From Gammaproteobacteria bacterium (lineage in GTDB: Bacteria > Pseudomonadota > Gammaproteobacteria > Burkholderiales > Burkholderiaceae_C): a DNA stretch of 64,000 bases. A program made the position numbers and the translations under genes. The notes below the pieces were generated by a model that was given only the letters and a program-made list of their open reading frames with translations, made no database searches and was not told where the DNA came from. Below, piece after piece: positions 17,360-25,871 of this stretch. Position 1 is the stretch's first letter; every line of letters starts with the position of its first letter. The stretch lies in the NCBI GenBank assembly GCA_018815325.1, contig JAHIYE010000021.1, positions 372,001-436,000 on the forward strand. The letters run 5' to 3'.

Positions 17360-18768
17360 AAGTGCTGTTCGTTCCATCAACCAATCCGTCAACGAAATTG
17401 ATGAGTGCATTGGCTGCATGGCTGTCTTCCCGGGGGCATGAGTCGGCGCTCGTCGCTAATCCCGCCCAACAAAGCTACTTGCGGTCCTTGGGAGCGCTCG
17501 GGCATCAGGTGCTGGATTTCAAGACGATGCAGACGGTTGACCTGGGGACATCGCAAGTATGCTCCGCTGTGGAGTCTGCGCAGAGGTCGCTGGCTGCGCC
17601 GGCAGATCAGCGCGGACCAAGCATGATGGTGCGACTGAATCAGAGCACGCACTCCTTTTCCATCGCCATTCTTGTTCTGTATTGGATGCTGCAAATCTTG
17701 CGCTTCAGGTGGCTCTGGCGTCACTGCGTAGCAGGATTGGGATGCCAAGTGGCATTTGTCTGGGGTGATAATGCGGGTACCACGAACGGCGAACTGTTGA
17801 ATTATCTCAAGGCAGGGGGAGCCAGGCTGGTGCATTTGCCGGTTGCGCTATCCGATCAAAAAATTATTGCACGCCTGAGAGTAGGTGTGGACGTATTGCG
17901 GCTCCGGCCAGGATCAGCTTGGCTATCACGCATGCTGGCGCGCTTTTTCCCTGACCAGTTGTTCGATTTCGAGGGGCATAATATCTTTTACTTCCATCCG
18001 GCAGAGGCATTGGCCATGGCTCTGCTGGGCGTTTTGCCCGCAAGGCCTTGGGTGCTCGGTGGCAGCCGAGCGGATTACGTCTGTCTTCCTGACTCTGCGC
18101 AACGAGATTACTGGCTTCGGCGCGGGCTGGAAGATAGTAAGGTGAGGCTAGTGGGTAACTTGGACTTGCAAAACGTAACTCAGGATATGGTTCGACTGAG
18201 CTGCAGCTATCCTGACCTTTTCGAGCAACAACTGCCCCTGGTTCTGATTAATATGCCCAATCTGGTCGAGCACAATGTGATCCAAGACTGGAAACTGTTC
18301 TGGGACGAGGTCCGTAAGATATTCGCTCCGTTTGCGAATAATCAGGTAACGATGGTGACGAATCTCCATCCGAAATCCAGACTCGCTGACTATGAAAGTT
18401 TGACCCAAACCTATGGTTGCTTGCTGACCCAAGGCGATATCGGAGCCTGGATTGGGCTGGCTGACCTATATGTGTCCGTCTGCTCAACGACGGAAATTAT
18501 TGCCAATGACATGGGAGTGCCAGTACTCGATCTCGGGCCGATCTACGGCTTCGATAGTGAGGTCCTAAATGCATTGCCAAACGTTGCGTTCTTTTCCTTC
18601 TACGAGGATTATGAGCGCGATGCTAAGGCACTGTTGCAAAAAATGTGTAAACCCCCGAGGCGGCTTGGCCAAGTTTCGGAAAGCTCCTTTGATTCCCAAA
18701 TAAAACCATACGAGAAGCTGAAGCATCTGATCGAGACAGAAATCCTCTTGAAATGTACGAACAATTAA
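17356..18768 (+). CDS. Unclassified GT-B-like protein, possible glycosyltransferase
   Basis: 470 residues. The opening 'MKVLFVPSTNPSTKLMSALA' fits a Rossmann N-half. A hydrophobic segment is near 115 ('SIAILVLYWMLQILRFRWLW'). 'NLVEHNVIQDW', 'VTNLHPKSRLADYE' and 'CSTTEIIANDMGVPVLDLG' fit the C-half of a GT-B fold. No catalytic signature is recognised. It overlaps the preceding unknown by 4 bp and the ABC flippase by 16 bp. It may therefore work on the lipid-linked unit before flipping. Confidence 0.5.
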   Translation: MKVLFVPSTNPSTKLMSALAAWLSSRGHESALVANPAQQSYLRSLGALGHQVLDFKTMQTVDLGTSQVCSAVESAQRSLAAPADQRGPSMMVRLNQSTHSFSIAILVLYWMLQILRFRWLWRHCVAGLGCQVAFVWGDNAGTTNGELLNYLKAGGARLVHLPVALSDQKIIARLRVGVDVLRLRPGSAWLSRMLARFFPDQLFDFEGHNIFYFHPAEALAMALLGVLPARPWVLGGSRADYVCLPDSAQRDYWLRRGLEDSKVRLVGNLDLQNVTQDMVRLSCSYPDLFEQQLPLVLINMPNLVEHNVIQDWKLFWDEVRKIFAPFANNQVTMVTNLHPKSRLADYESLTQTYGCLLTQGDIGAWIGLADLYVSVCSTTEIIANDMGVPVLDLGPIYGFDSEVLNALPNVAFFSFYEDYERDAKALLQKMCKPPRRLGQVSESSFDSQIKPYEKLKHLIETEILLKCTNN

Positions 18769-20573
18769 AAAAAACCTTAGATTTGTTGTCGGTCCGGGAG
18801 CGGCGTACCGTGCTACTTTTGATTCCGATGATGCTTGTCGGGGCAATGATAGACACATTGGGCGTCGCGTCTATCATGCCATTCATCGCAGTGTTGTCAA
18901 ACCCGGGCATGGTCGAGTCAAATGTCTATCTAAAATGGGCATATGATGCGATGGGGCTTGATTCAGCACGCGACTTTATGCGTTTTCTAGCACTTGTCTT
19001 TTTCTTATTCTTAGTCCTCACGATCGCCTACAAGGCACTGTCCACCTACTTACTGACCCGTTTCTCGCTTATGCGGGAGTATTCGATTGGGCACGAGTTG
19101 GTGCAGCGATACCTCGGGCAGCCCTATGAGTGGTTCCTGAGTCAGCACAGCTCTGATATTGGGAAATCTATTCTGATCGAAGTATCGCGTATTGTCGGGT
19201 CAGTCATCATTCCCATGCTGCAATTAGTAGTTCAAGGCGCATTAGTAGTTGCGTTGCTTGCATTGCTAGTTATCGTACAGCCGGAAATTGCCGCGATCAT
19301 GGGCACTGTCTTGATGATGGCGTACGCTACGATATACCTAATGCAGCGCAGCTATCTACGAAAGATAGGGTTCGGAATAGATCAGGCCAATCAAGCACGT
19401 TTTCGAGTTGTGAGTGAAGCATTTACGGGCATCAAGAGTGTTAAGGTGTCGGGATTGGAGAGGTACTATTCCTCACTGTTTGGAAAGCCAGCATTTGACT
19501 ATGCGAAAAATGTCGCGGCTTCGAATGTGGCTACGCAGGTGCCTAGGTATGCGCTTGAATTGCTGGCGTTCGGTGGCATGATGGGCGTAATATTTTTTCT
19601 TATGCAGGACTACGGAAGTTTCCAGTCTATGTTGCCGGTGCTCTCCGTCTATGCCTTGGCGGCATATCGCCTGATGCCGGCTATGCAGCAGGTCTACACT
19701 GCGCTGTCTACATTGCGGGTCTCGGGGCCAACGCTGGAAAAGTTGCATGCCAAATACGTAGCCATGAACAGCGTCAGCATTCAAAAGTGTAAAGTACCAA
19801 TCAGTTTTGAATCAGAAGTGCGGTTGGAGTCGATCTCGTACAGCTATCCTCAATCCTCCAAGATGAGCATATCCCAGGTGGATCTATTAATTCCGGTCCA
19901 TGCGTCTATCGGTATCGTGGGCACAACAGGCAGTGGCAAGACCACCACTATCGATGTCATTCTGGGACTCCTTCAACCCACCGAAGGCCGGTTAATGGTT
20001 GACGGACAGGAAATCAATGAAGGAAATTGTGCGGAGTGGCAAAAGCAGATCGGGTATGTGCCGCAGCATATATTTCTGACAGATGACACGATTGCCGCGA
20101 ATATTGCCTATGGCGTACCTGCGCAACTGATTAATCATCAGGCAGTGATCGAAGCGGCCCAGACGGCAAATTTGCATGAATTTGTTGTTACTGAACTTCC
20201 GCAGAAGTATTCGACGATGATCGGAGAGCGAGGTGTGCGCATCTCTGGTGGACAGATGCAGAGAATCGGCATTGCCAGAGCCCTGTACAAAAAGCCACGT
20301 ATTTTGATACTCGACGAGGCAACCAGTGCGCTCGACAATCTGACGGAGAGTGCAGTAATAGATGCCATTTTTAATTTGGGACATCAAATTACTACGGTGA
20401 CAATTGCGCACCGGATATCCACCGTGCGCCAATGCGACCAGATCTACGTCATGGAGAGCGGACGAATTTCCGATAGCGGGACCTATGATGAACTTGCCAT
20501 GCGTAGCAACCTGTTCAAGGGGATGCTTGGTGCGATTGATTCGCACGGTCCCAATCAGATTAAAGTGAAATGA
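18753..20573 (+). CDS. PglK-like ABC transporter, lipid-linked oligosaccharide flippase
   Basis: 606-residue half-transporter. The N-terminal half has about six membrane segments (first at ~20-45, 'TVLLLIPMMLVGAMIDTLGV'). The C-terminal ATPase has Walker A 'GTTGSGKTTT' (~388), signature 'ISGGQMQRIGIA' (~496) and Walker B 'ILILDEATSALD' (~516). The form 'IDTLGVASIMPFIAVLSNP' is typical of the PglK/WlaB group that flips undecaprenyl-linked glycans. No Wzx was found in the window, so this is the likely flippase. The sequence is visibly lower in GC than its upstream neighbours. Confidence 0.82.
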   Translation: MYEQLKKTLDLLSVRERRTVLLLIPMMLVGAMIDTLGVASIMPFIAVLSNPGMVESNVYLKWAYDAMGLDSARDFMRFLALVFFLFLVLTIAYKALSTYLLTRFSLMREYSIGHELVQRYLGQPYEWFLSQHSSDIGKSILIEVSRIVGSVIIPMLQLVVQGALVVALLALLVIVQPEIAAIMGTVLMMAYATIYLMQRSYLRKIGFGIDQANQARFRVVSEAFTGIKSVKVSGLERYYSSLFGKPAFDYAKNVAASNVATQVPRYALELLAFGGMMGVIFFLMQDYGSFQSMLPVLSVYALAAYRLMPAMQQVYTALSTLRVSGPTLEKLHAKYVAMNSVSIQKCKVPISFESEVRLESISYSYPQSSKMSISQVDLLIPVHASIGIVGTTGSGKTTTIDVILGLLQPTEGRLMVDGQEINEGNCAEWQKQIGYVPQHIFLTDDTIAANIAYGVPAQLINHQAVIEAAQTANLHEFVVTELPQKYSTMIGERGVRISGGQMQRIGIARALYKKPRILILDEATSALDNLTESAVIDAIFNLGHQITTVTIAHRISTVRQCDQIYVMESGRISDSGTYDELAMRSNLFKGMLGAIDSHGPNQIKVK

Positions 20574-21283
20574 GGTTACTAGTCCTAGCGGGAGGTTTTG
20601 GCACCCGTCTTAAGACTGCTGTCGCCGATGTACCCAAGACTTTAGCGCCGATAAATGGTATTCCATTTCTGCAGTTGCAGTTGGGCCACTGGCTTGATCA
20701 AGGTTTACGTGAATTTGTCTTCCTGTTGCATCACCAAGCCGAACAGATTATCACGTTCCTTCAGGCGCATCAGGACGGAATTCTAAAGAATTGTCAGATC
20801 AATTGGATAATCGAACCAACGCCCATGGATACGGGGGGCGCAATTGCCCATGCCGTGAAGATGCTTAATTTAAACGACGACTTTCTCATGACCAATGCGG
20901 ACACTTGGTTGGGTGGTGGTGTTTGCGAACTGATGCAGTCTGTCGCACCCGCAATGGCTATTGTTAATCTGGGCGATGTGGCCCGTTATGGGGAGGTCCG
21001 TTTGGATGGCGGCAGTTGTGTTGTGGCCTTCGTTGAAAAAAATACGCAACATTCAGCTGGCTGGATCAACGCCGGTTTGTACCATCTTCATGCGGGATTG
21101 TTCAAGAACTGGAATGGCCAACCATTTTCGCTAGAGCGAGACTTGTTCACGACATTGGTGAAAAATCGCTGCCTGACGGCAGTTCCATTACAAACGGACT
21201 TTATTGATATCGGTGTTCCTGATGATTACCGTCGCTTTTGTCGTTGGGTCGAAGCTGCAGGTCAACTACCCCTATGCAATTAG
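20570..21283 (+). CDS. hddC: HddC-like heptose-1-phosphate guanylyltransferase
   Basis: 237-residue nucleotidyltransferase with 'LVLAGGFGTRLKTAVADVPK' (4-23), 'EPTPMDTGGAIAHAV' and 'INAGLYHLHAGLF'. It matches the D-glycero-alpha-D-manno-heptose-1-phosphate guanylyltransferase type. It is followed directly by a HddA-like kinase, and GmhA is two genes further on. It overlaps the flippase stop by 4 bp. A related sugar-1-phosphate nucleotidyltransferase role cannot be ruled out without the partners, but with them GDP-heptose is most likely. Confidence 0.8.
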   Translation: MRLLVLAGGFGTRLKTAVADVPKTLAPINGIPFLQLQLGHWLDQGLREFVFLLHHQAEQIITFLQAHQDGILKNCQINWIIEPTPMDTGGAIAHAVKMLNLNDDFLMTNADTWLGGGVCELMQSVAPAMAIVNLGDVARYGEVRLDGGSCVVAFVEKNTQHSAGWINAGLYHLHAGLFKNWNGQPFSLERDLFTTLVKNRCLTAVPLQTDFIDIGVPDDYRRFCRWVEAAGQLPLCN

Positions 21284-22665
21284 ATATTTTTCTTATTCCT
21301 GAAACTGCGTCATTGCGAGAGGCATTGCAGCGTATTGAGGCGAATCATCATGGCGTGATTTTTGTGGCCGCCTTAAACGGTGCTGTGACTGGCGTCGCAA
21401 CTGATGGTGATATTCGTCGACACCTACTCGACGGCGGCTCCTTGGACGATGCAGTGGCACTGTTTGCCAACCGCGATTTTGTTTGGGAAAAACCAAGTAC
21501 ACCCCGTGAACTTCTGCTAAAAAAGCTGGACCACAGCGTTCGCGTTATTCCCCTGCTCGATGAGGCGCGGTGCTTGGTGGATTTGATCACTCGGGATCAT
21601 ATGCCCGTACAAGCCGAGGGCGCAGTCTATGCCCGTGCCCGCGCCCCGGTTCGTATAAGCTTTGGCGGAGGAGGCTCAGATTCAACGCACTACTTCTCTG
21701 CAAGGGAGGGCGGGGCTGTTATAAACACTACGATCTCTCTCTATAGTCATGCCACTTTACGCGTTCGTGACGATTCGCAGGTCATCATTAGCTCTCTTGA
21801 TATCGGTGAATCCCTGAAGATGGAGAATTTACGCGCGGCATTGGCGCAGCCAAGCCGCTTTGGTTTGGTTCAAGCACTATTGCGAGCAATAAATCCAGAT
21901 TTTGGATTTGAATTGTTTTTGCATTCAGATTTCCCCATGAGCTCCGGGCTTGGTGGCTCGGCTGTGATATCGGCATCGATACTTGGTTGCTTTAACCAGT
22001 TTCGCCGGGATCAATGGGATCTGCATGAACTTGCAGAAATTGCCTATCAAGCGGAACGTCACTACCTTGGCGTTGCGGGTGGCTGGCAAGATCAATATGC
22101 CACAGTGTTCGGTGGTTTTAATTTCATGGAATTTCGCATGGACCAGAACATCGTTCATCCACTGCGTATTCAACCCGATACGCTGCTGGAACTCGAAGAG
22201 TGCTTGATTTTGTGCGATACAGGAATGACGCACGACTCTGGCAATATTCACCAAGATCAGCGCCAGCAGATGGCTGCAGCGCATGTGCGTGATATTGTTG
22301 AGTCCAATGTCAGGCTGAGTTATGGAATGCGGAACGACCTATTGCGGGGACGCCTTCTGCAGTTCGGGCAGGCGTTAGATAAGGCATGGGAATTCAAACG
22401 TCAGTTCAGTGACAAAATTAGCTCATCGAGGCTTGACCAGATCTACGAAAATGCCAAATCGCATGGTGCGATCGGCGGAAAGCTTCTAGGTGCCGGCGGT
22501 GGTGGGTTCTTTCTGTTTTATGCGCATCCTTATGGCAAGCATCAACTGATCACACACCTTGAGGCGTCAGGTCTAAAGATCCGGCCGTTTCGTTTTGAGC
22601 CTCGGGGATTACAAGCGTGGACTGTGCGCGAATGCAGGAATCATTACGAAAGCGCAATACAATGA
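21274..22665 (+). CDS. hddA: CBS-domain heptose-7-phosphate kinase (HddA type)
   Basis: 463 residues, longer than ordinary HddA (~340). Residues 1-~118 form a CBS pair with 'VTGVATDGDIRRHLLDG'. From ~125 a GHMP kinase follows: 'RAPVRISFGGGGSDSTHYF', ATP loop 'PMSSGLGGSAVIS' near 221, 'YLGVAGGWQDQYATVFGG', and C-terminal 'KLLGAGGGGFFLFYA'. It phosphorylates heptose-7-phosphate at O1 for HddC. ATG 21274 is chosen; hddC overlaps it by 10 bp. The CBS extension echoes PtmE and the dehydrogenase at 36627. Confidence 0.82.
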   Translation: MQLDIFLIPETASLREALQRIEANHHGVIFVAALNGAVTGVATDGDIRRHLLDGGSLDDAVALFANRDFVWEKPSTPRELLLKKLDHSVRVIPLLDEARCLVDLITRDHMPVQAEGAVYARARAPVRISFGGGGSDSTHYFSAREGGAVINTTISLYSHATLRVRDDSQVIISSLDIGESLKMENLRAALAQPSRFGLVQALLRAINPDFGFELFLHSDFPMSSGLGGSAVISASILGCFNQFRRDQWDLHELAEIAYQAERHYLGVAGGWQDQYATVFGGFNFMEFRMDQNIVHPLRIQPDTLLELEECLILCDTGMTHDSGNIHQDQRQQMAAAHVRDIVESNVRLSYGMRNDLLRGRLLQFGQALDKAWEFKRQFSDKISSSRLDQIYENAKSHGAIGGKLLGAGGGGFFLFYAHPYGKHQLITHLEASGLKIRPFRFEPRGLQAWTVRECRNHYESAIQ

Positions 22666-24554
22666 CTATCAAGATTGACCACTTCGATGTTGGTGTCGGG
22701 CGTGCCTTTGTTATTGCCGAGATCGGCAATAACCATAATGGTAGCTTCGAGCGTGCCATTGAAATGGTTGATAAAGCCCGCGCAGCCGGCGCTGACTGCG
22801 TCAAATTCCAGATGCGCCATCTAGATCAGGTGTATCGCCAGCGCAGCCTGAGTAAAAGTGGCGACGACCTCGGGACCGAGTATGTCATTGATCTCCTTAA
22901 TCGTTTTGAGCTGAACGTGGGCCAACATCGATTATTGGCGGCTTATTGTGCTCAGGCCGGCATTCCGTATATGTGTACGCCGTGGGATGGCAAAAGTGTA
23001 GATGTGCTCGAAGATATTGGTGTGCCAGCTTACAAAGTGGCATCGGCCGACCTCACCAATTTGCCGCTGCTTGATCGCTTAGTGCAAACTGGTAAGCCAC
23101 TCATACTTTCTACGGGGATGAGCACCACCGAAGAGGTTGAAATCACGGTGGCATTTCTCAATAAGCGTGGAAGTAAGTTTGCTTTGCTTCATTGCAACAG
23201 CACATACCCAGCACCGCTGCACGACATCAATCTCAAATGGATGCTTGCTTTACGGCAAACTCACCCACTGGTTGGTTATTCTGGGCACGAGCGAGGTATT
23301 AATGTGTCACTGGCCGCTGCAGCATTGGGGGCCTGTATTATTGAGCGCCACTTTACGTTAGACAGAACCATGGAAGGGCCAGACCATGCTGCCAGCCTTA
23401 CTCAGAGCGAATTTGCTCGCATGGTTGAAGGCGTCCGCGAGATTGAGCAGGCCCTAGGCGAAGGTAAGTTGCGCCATCTTTCGCAAGGCGAGATGATCAA
23501 CCGCGAAAACCTTGGAAAGAGTTTGGTAGCCTCAAAGGCCCTTAGCAAAGGCACCGTACTACGTTCCGAGCATATCAAGGTTCGGAGCCCGGGGCAGGGC
23601 TTGTCGCCCCAAAAGTACGAGGCCTTGTTGGGTCGCACCCTTTGCCGCGACATGGGGGAAGAGGATTTTTTCTTCCCAACAGACTTGCAGGATGCTCGCA
23701 TCGAACCCAGAAATTACCGTTTCACCCGCCCCTGGGGTATTCCGGTTCGTTATCACGACTTCCGCGAATACGCGGCGCGCATTCAACCCGATTTGTGGGA
23801 GTTCCATCTTTCTTACTCCGATATGGATTTGGATCCGGACGAGTATTTAGATGGACCTTATCAAGCAGGCTTGGTGGTACATGCGCCAGAGCTATTTTCG
23901 GGTAGTCGGCTGATGGACCTAGCAACCCCCGATGACACCTACCGAAACGAATCGATACGAGAGACACAGCGCGTCATAAACATTGCCCGTAACCTAAAGC
24001 GCTACTTCCCTAATACGATGCGGCCACCAATCGTGGCCAATATTGGCGGCTTCACGATGGATGCTCCCCTGCCAGCATCCGCGATTCGGGGCTATTACGA
24101 GCGCTTTGCTGAAAGTCTTGGCGAACTCGACTTGGAGGGAGTTGAATTAATTCCGCAGACTATGGCTCCGTTTCCTTGGCACTTCGGTGGTCAGCGGTAC
24201 CAGAACATCTTTGTGAAAGTTGATGAGATCGTTGATTGGTGCAACAAACTTAAGTTGCGCATGTGTTTCGACATTTCCCATACTCGATTGACTTGTAACC
24301 ATTTCGGAGTTGATTTTTATGAATTCGCCGAGAAGATTGCACCATTTTCATCGCACCTCCACTTGGGCGATGCAAGGGGGCTAAATGGTGAGGGTTTACA
24401 AGTAGGTGAGGGCGAGATTGATTTTGCTCGTCTGGGGGGCATTCTGCAAAAAGGCTGCCCTGATGCAACCTTCATTCCCGAAATCTGGCAGGGACATAAA
24501 AATGGTGGGGAAGGTTTCTGGGTCGCACTGGAGCGGTTGGAGGGGGTCCTATGA
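22662..24554 (+). CDS. NeuB-family synthase fused to a TIM-barrel isomerase-like domain
   Basis: 630 residues, about twice a normal NeuB. Residues ~10-285 are the NeuB barrel ('FVIAEIGNNHNGSFERAIE', 'DCVKFQMRHLD', 'LLHCNSTYPAPLHD', 'IIERHFTLDRTMEGPDHA'). Residues ~289-348 are the SAF domain ('SLVASKALSKGTVLRSEHI'). Residues ~352-630 form a second barrel of the AP-endonuclease/xylose-isomerase type ('FHLSYSDMDLDPDEYL', 'MCFDISHTRLTCN', 'SHLHLGDARGLN', 'FIPEIWQGHKN'). The metal-ligand-like acidic and His residues are present. It overlaps hddA by 4 bp and gmhA by 4 bp. It may isomerise a sugar and condense it with PEP in one polypeptide. Confidence 0.82.
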   Translation: MTIKIDHFDVGVGRAFVIAEIGNNHNGSFERAIEMVDKARAAGADCVKFQMRHLDQVYRQRSLSKSGDDLGTEYVIDLLNRFELNVGQHRLLAAYCAQAGIPYMCTPWDGKSVDVLEDIGVPAYKVASADLTNLPLLDRLVQTGKPLILSTGMSTTEEVEITVAFLNKRGSKFALLHCNSTYPAPLHDINLKWMLALRQTHPLVGYSGHERGINVSLAAAALGACIIERHFTLDRTMEGPDHAASLTQSEFARMVEGVREIEQALGEGKLRHLSQGEMINRENLGKSLVASKALSKGTVLRSEHIKVRSPGQGLSPQKYEALLGRTLCRDMGEEDFFFPTDLQDARIEPRNYRFTRPWGIPVRYHDFREYAARIQPDLWEFHLSYSDMDLDPDEYLDGPYQAGLVVHAPELFSGSRLMDLATPDDTYRNESIRETQRVINIARNLKRYFPNTMRPPIVANIGGFTMDAPLPASAIRGYYERFAESLGELDLEGVELIPQTMAPFPWHFGGQRYQNIFVKVDEIVDWCNKLKLRMCFDISHTRLTCNHFGVDFYEFAEKIAPFSSHLHLGDARGLNGEGLQVGEGEIDFARLGGILQKGCPDATFIPEIWQGHKNGGEGFWVALERLEGVL

Positions 24555-25135
24555 CAATGCGAATAATTCGAGCCCAAATTGAGGCATCAATCGCGGTTAA
24601 AAAAGCGGTGCTGGATAATGTGAAGCTAGTCGCTCAAATCGAAACACTTGCGATGATGTGCGAAACGAGCCTGAAATCTGGTGGAAAAATTATCTTTGCT
24701 GGTAATGGTGGAAGCTTTGCGGATGCTCAGCATCTCTCCGCAGAGTTTATTTCACGCTTCATGTTTGATCGTGCTCCGTTGGCTTCATTAGTGCTTGGAG
24801 CTAATAATTCGGCGATAAGCGCCATTGGCAACGATTATGGCTTTGAGCAAGTCTTTGCTCGTGAGCTCGGTGGTGTTGCCAAGGCTGGCGATGTATTTAT
24901 TCCTATCTCTACCAGTGGCAATAGCCCCAATATTCTGTCAGCGGTCGAGCAGGCTGCACAACTTGGACTGGCTACAACTGCACTTACTGGGTTGGGCGGT
25001 GGCAAATTAGCCAAATTGTGTAATTGCTTGTGCATACCGTCCGGCGAAACAGCGCGCATTCAAGAGTGCCATATTATGATTGGACACATAGTCTGTGGAA
25101 TAGTCGAAAAGCGTTACTTTGAGGGGGCCTGCTGA
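24551..25135 (+). CDS. gmhA: Sedoheptulose-7-phosphate isomerase (GmhA type)
   Basis: 194-residue single SIS-domain protein, the normal GmhA length. 'FAGNGGSFADAQHLSAEF' (~49-66) contains the phosphate loop and the zinc-site His. 'PISTSGNSPNILSAVE' and 'QECHIMIGHIVCGIVE' are also conserved. It converts sedoheptulose-7-phosphate to D-glycero-D-manno-heptose-7-phosphate. Together with hddA and hddC this gives the GDP-heptose route; a GmhB phosphatase is not seen in the window. It overlaps the NeuB fusion by 4 bp. Confidence 0.87.
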   Translation: MTMRIIRAQIEASIAVKKAVLDNVKLVAQIETLAMMCETSLKSGGKIIFAGNGGSFADAQHLSAEFISRFMFDRAPLASLVLGANNSAISAIGNDYGFEQVFARELGGVAKAGDVFIPISTSGNSPNILSAVEQAAQLGLATTALTGLGGGKLAKLCNCLCIPSGETARIQECHIMIGHIVCGIVEKRYFEGAC

Positions 25136-25136
25136 T

Positions 25137-25862
25137 ATGCCCTCTATCGTGGCTTTAATTCCAGCACGTGCAGGGTCCAAAGGCGTGCCACATAAAAATA
25201 TCAGAAAACTTGGTGAGCACTCGCTGATCGGATGGTCCATTGCGGCGTGCAATGCGGCTTCTTCTATTTGTCGCACAATAGTTTCAACGGATTCGGATGA
25301 GTACGCGCGGATTTCCAGAGAAATTGGTGCCGAGGTTCCATTTTTGCGCCCAGCGGAATTCTCGGGAGACCGCTCTACCGACTACGACTTCATCAAGCAT
25401 GCGCTGGACTGGTTCGCACTGAACGGTGGCGAACCAGAATATATCGTTCATATTCGACCAACTACTCCGTTTCGCTCTTCGAAACTGATTGATCAAGCGG
25501 TAGAAACATTTATCAATAATCCTGACGCGACTGCTCTACGCTCGGTTCACCCTATGTCGGAGTCAGCATACAAGACTTTTGAAATTGCCTCTGGCGGTCA
25601 ACTCAAGAGGATAGCGTCAGGCAGCACGGAGCTAGACGTGGCTAACAATGCTAGGCAGGAATTTCCATCAACCTACATCGCAAACGGGTATGTTGATGTA
25701 CTTTCCACTCGCTTTATTCGAGAGAGGCAACTGATTCATGGCGACCATGTGTTGCCGTTCATCACTCCGGTGGTCGGCGAGGTTGATACTGAGGAGGATT
25801 TTTCGAGACTCGAGCTGGAGCTGGAAAAACATCCTGAATTTGCGGAGCGACTTTTTAAGTAA
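25137..25862 (+). CDS. CMP-sugar synthetase-like protein (NeuA family), second copy
   Basis: 241 residues. 'VALIPARAGSKGVPHKNIRK' (5-24), 'IVHIRPTTPFRSSKLID' and 'STYIANGYVDVLSTRF' show the CMP-acylneuraminate cytidylyltransferase fold. ATG 25137 follows gmhA by one base; the open frame starts earlier within gmhA. Its place next to the NeuB fusion and heptose genes suggests that it activates a product of that fusion rather than legionaminate, which has its own synthetase at 15003. Confidence 0.82.
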   Translation: MPSIVALIPARAGSKGVPHKNIRKLGEHSLIGWSIAACNAASSICRTIVSTDSDEYARISREIGAEVPFLRPAEFSGDRSTDYDFIKHALDWFALNGGEPEYIVHIRPTTPFRSSKLIDQAVETFINNPDATALRSVHPMSESAYKTFEIASGGQLKRIASGSTELDVANNARQEFPSTYIANGYVDVLSTRFIRERQLIHGDHVLPFITPVVGEVDTEEDFSRLELELEKHPEFAERLFK

Positions 25863-25871
25863 GATAAGAAC

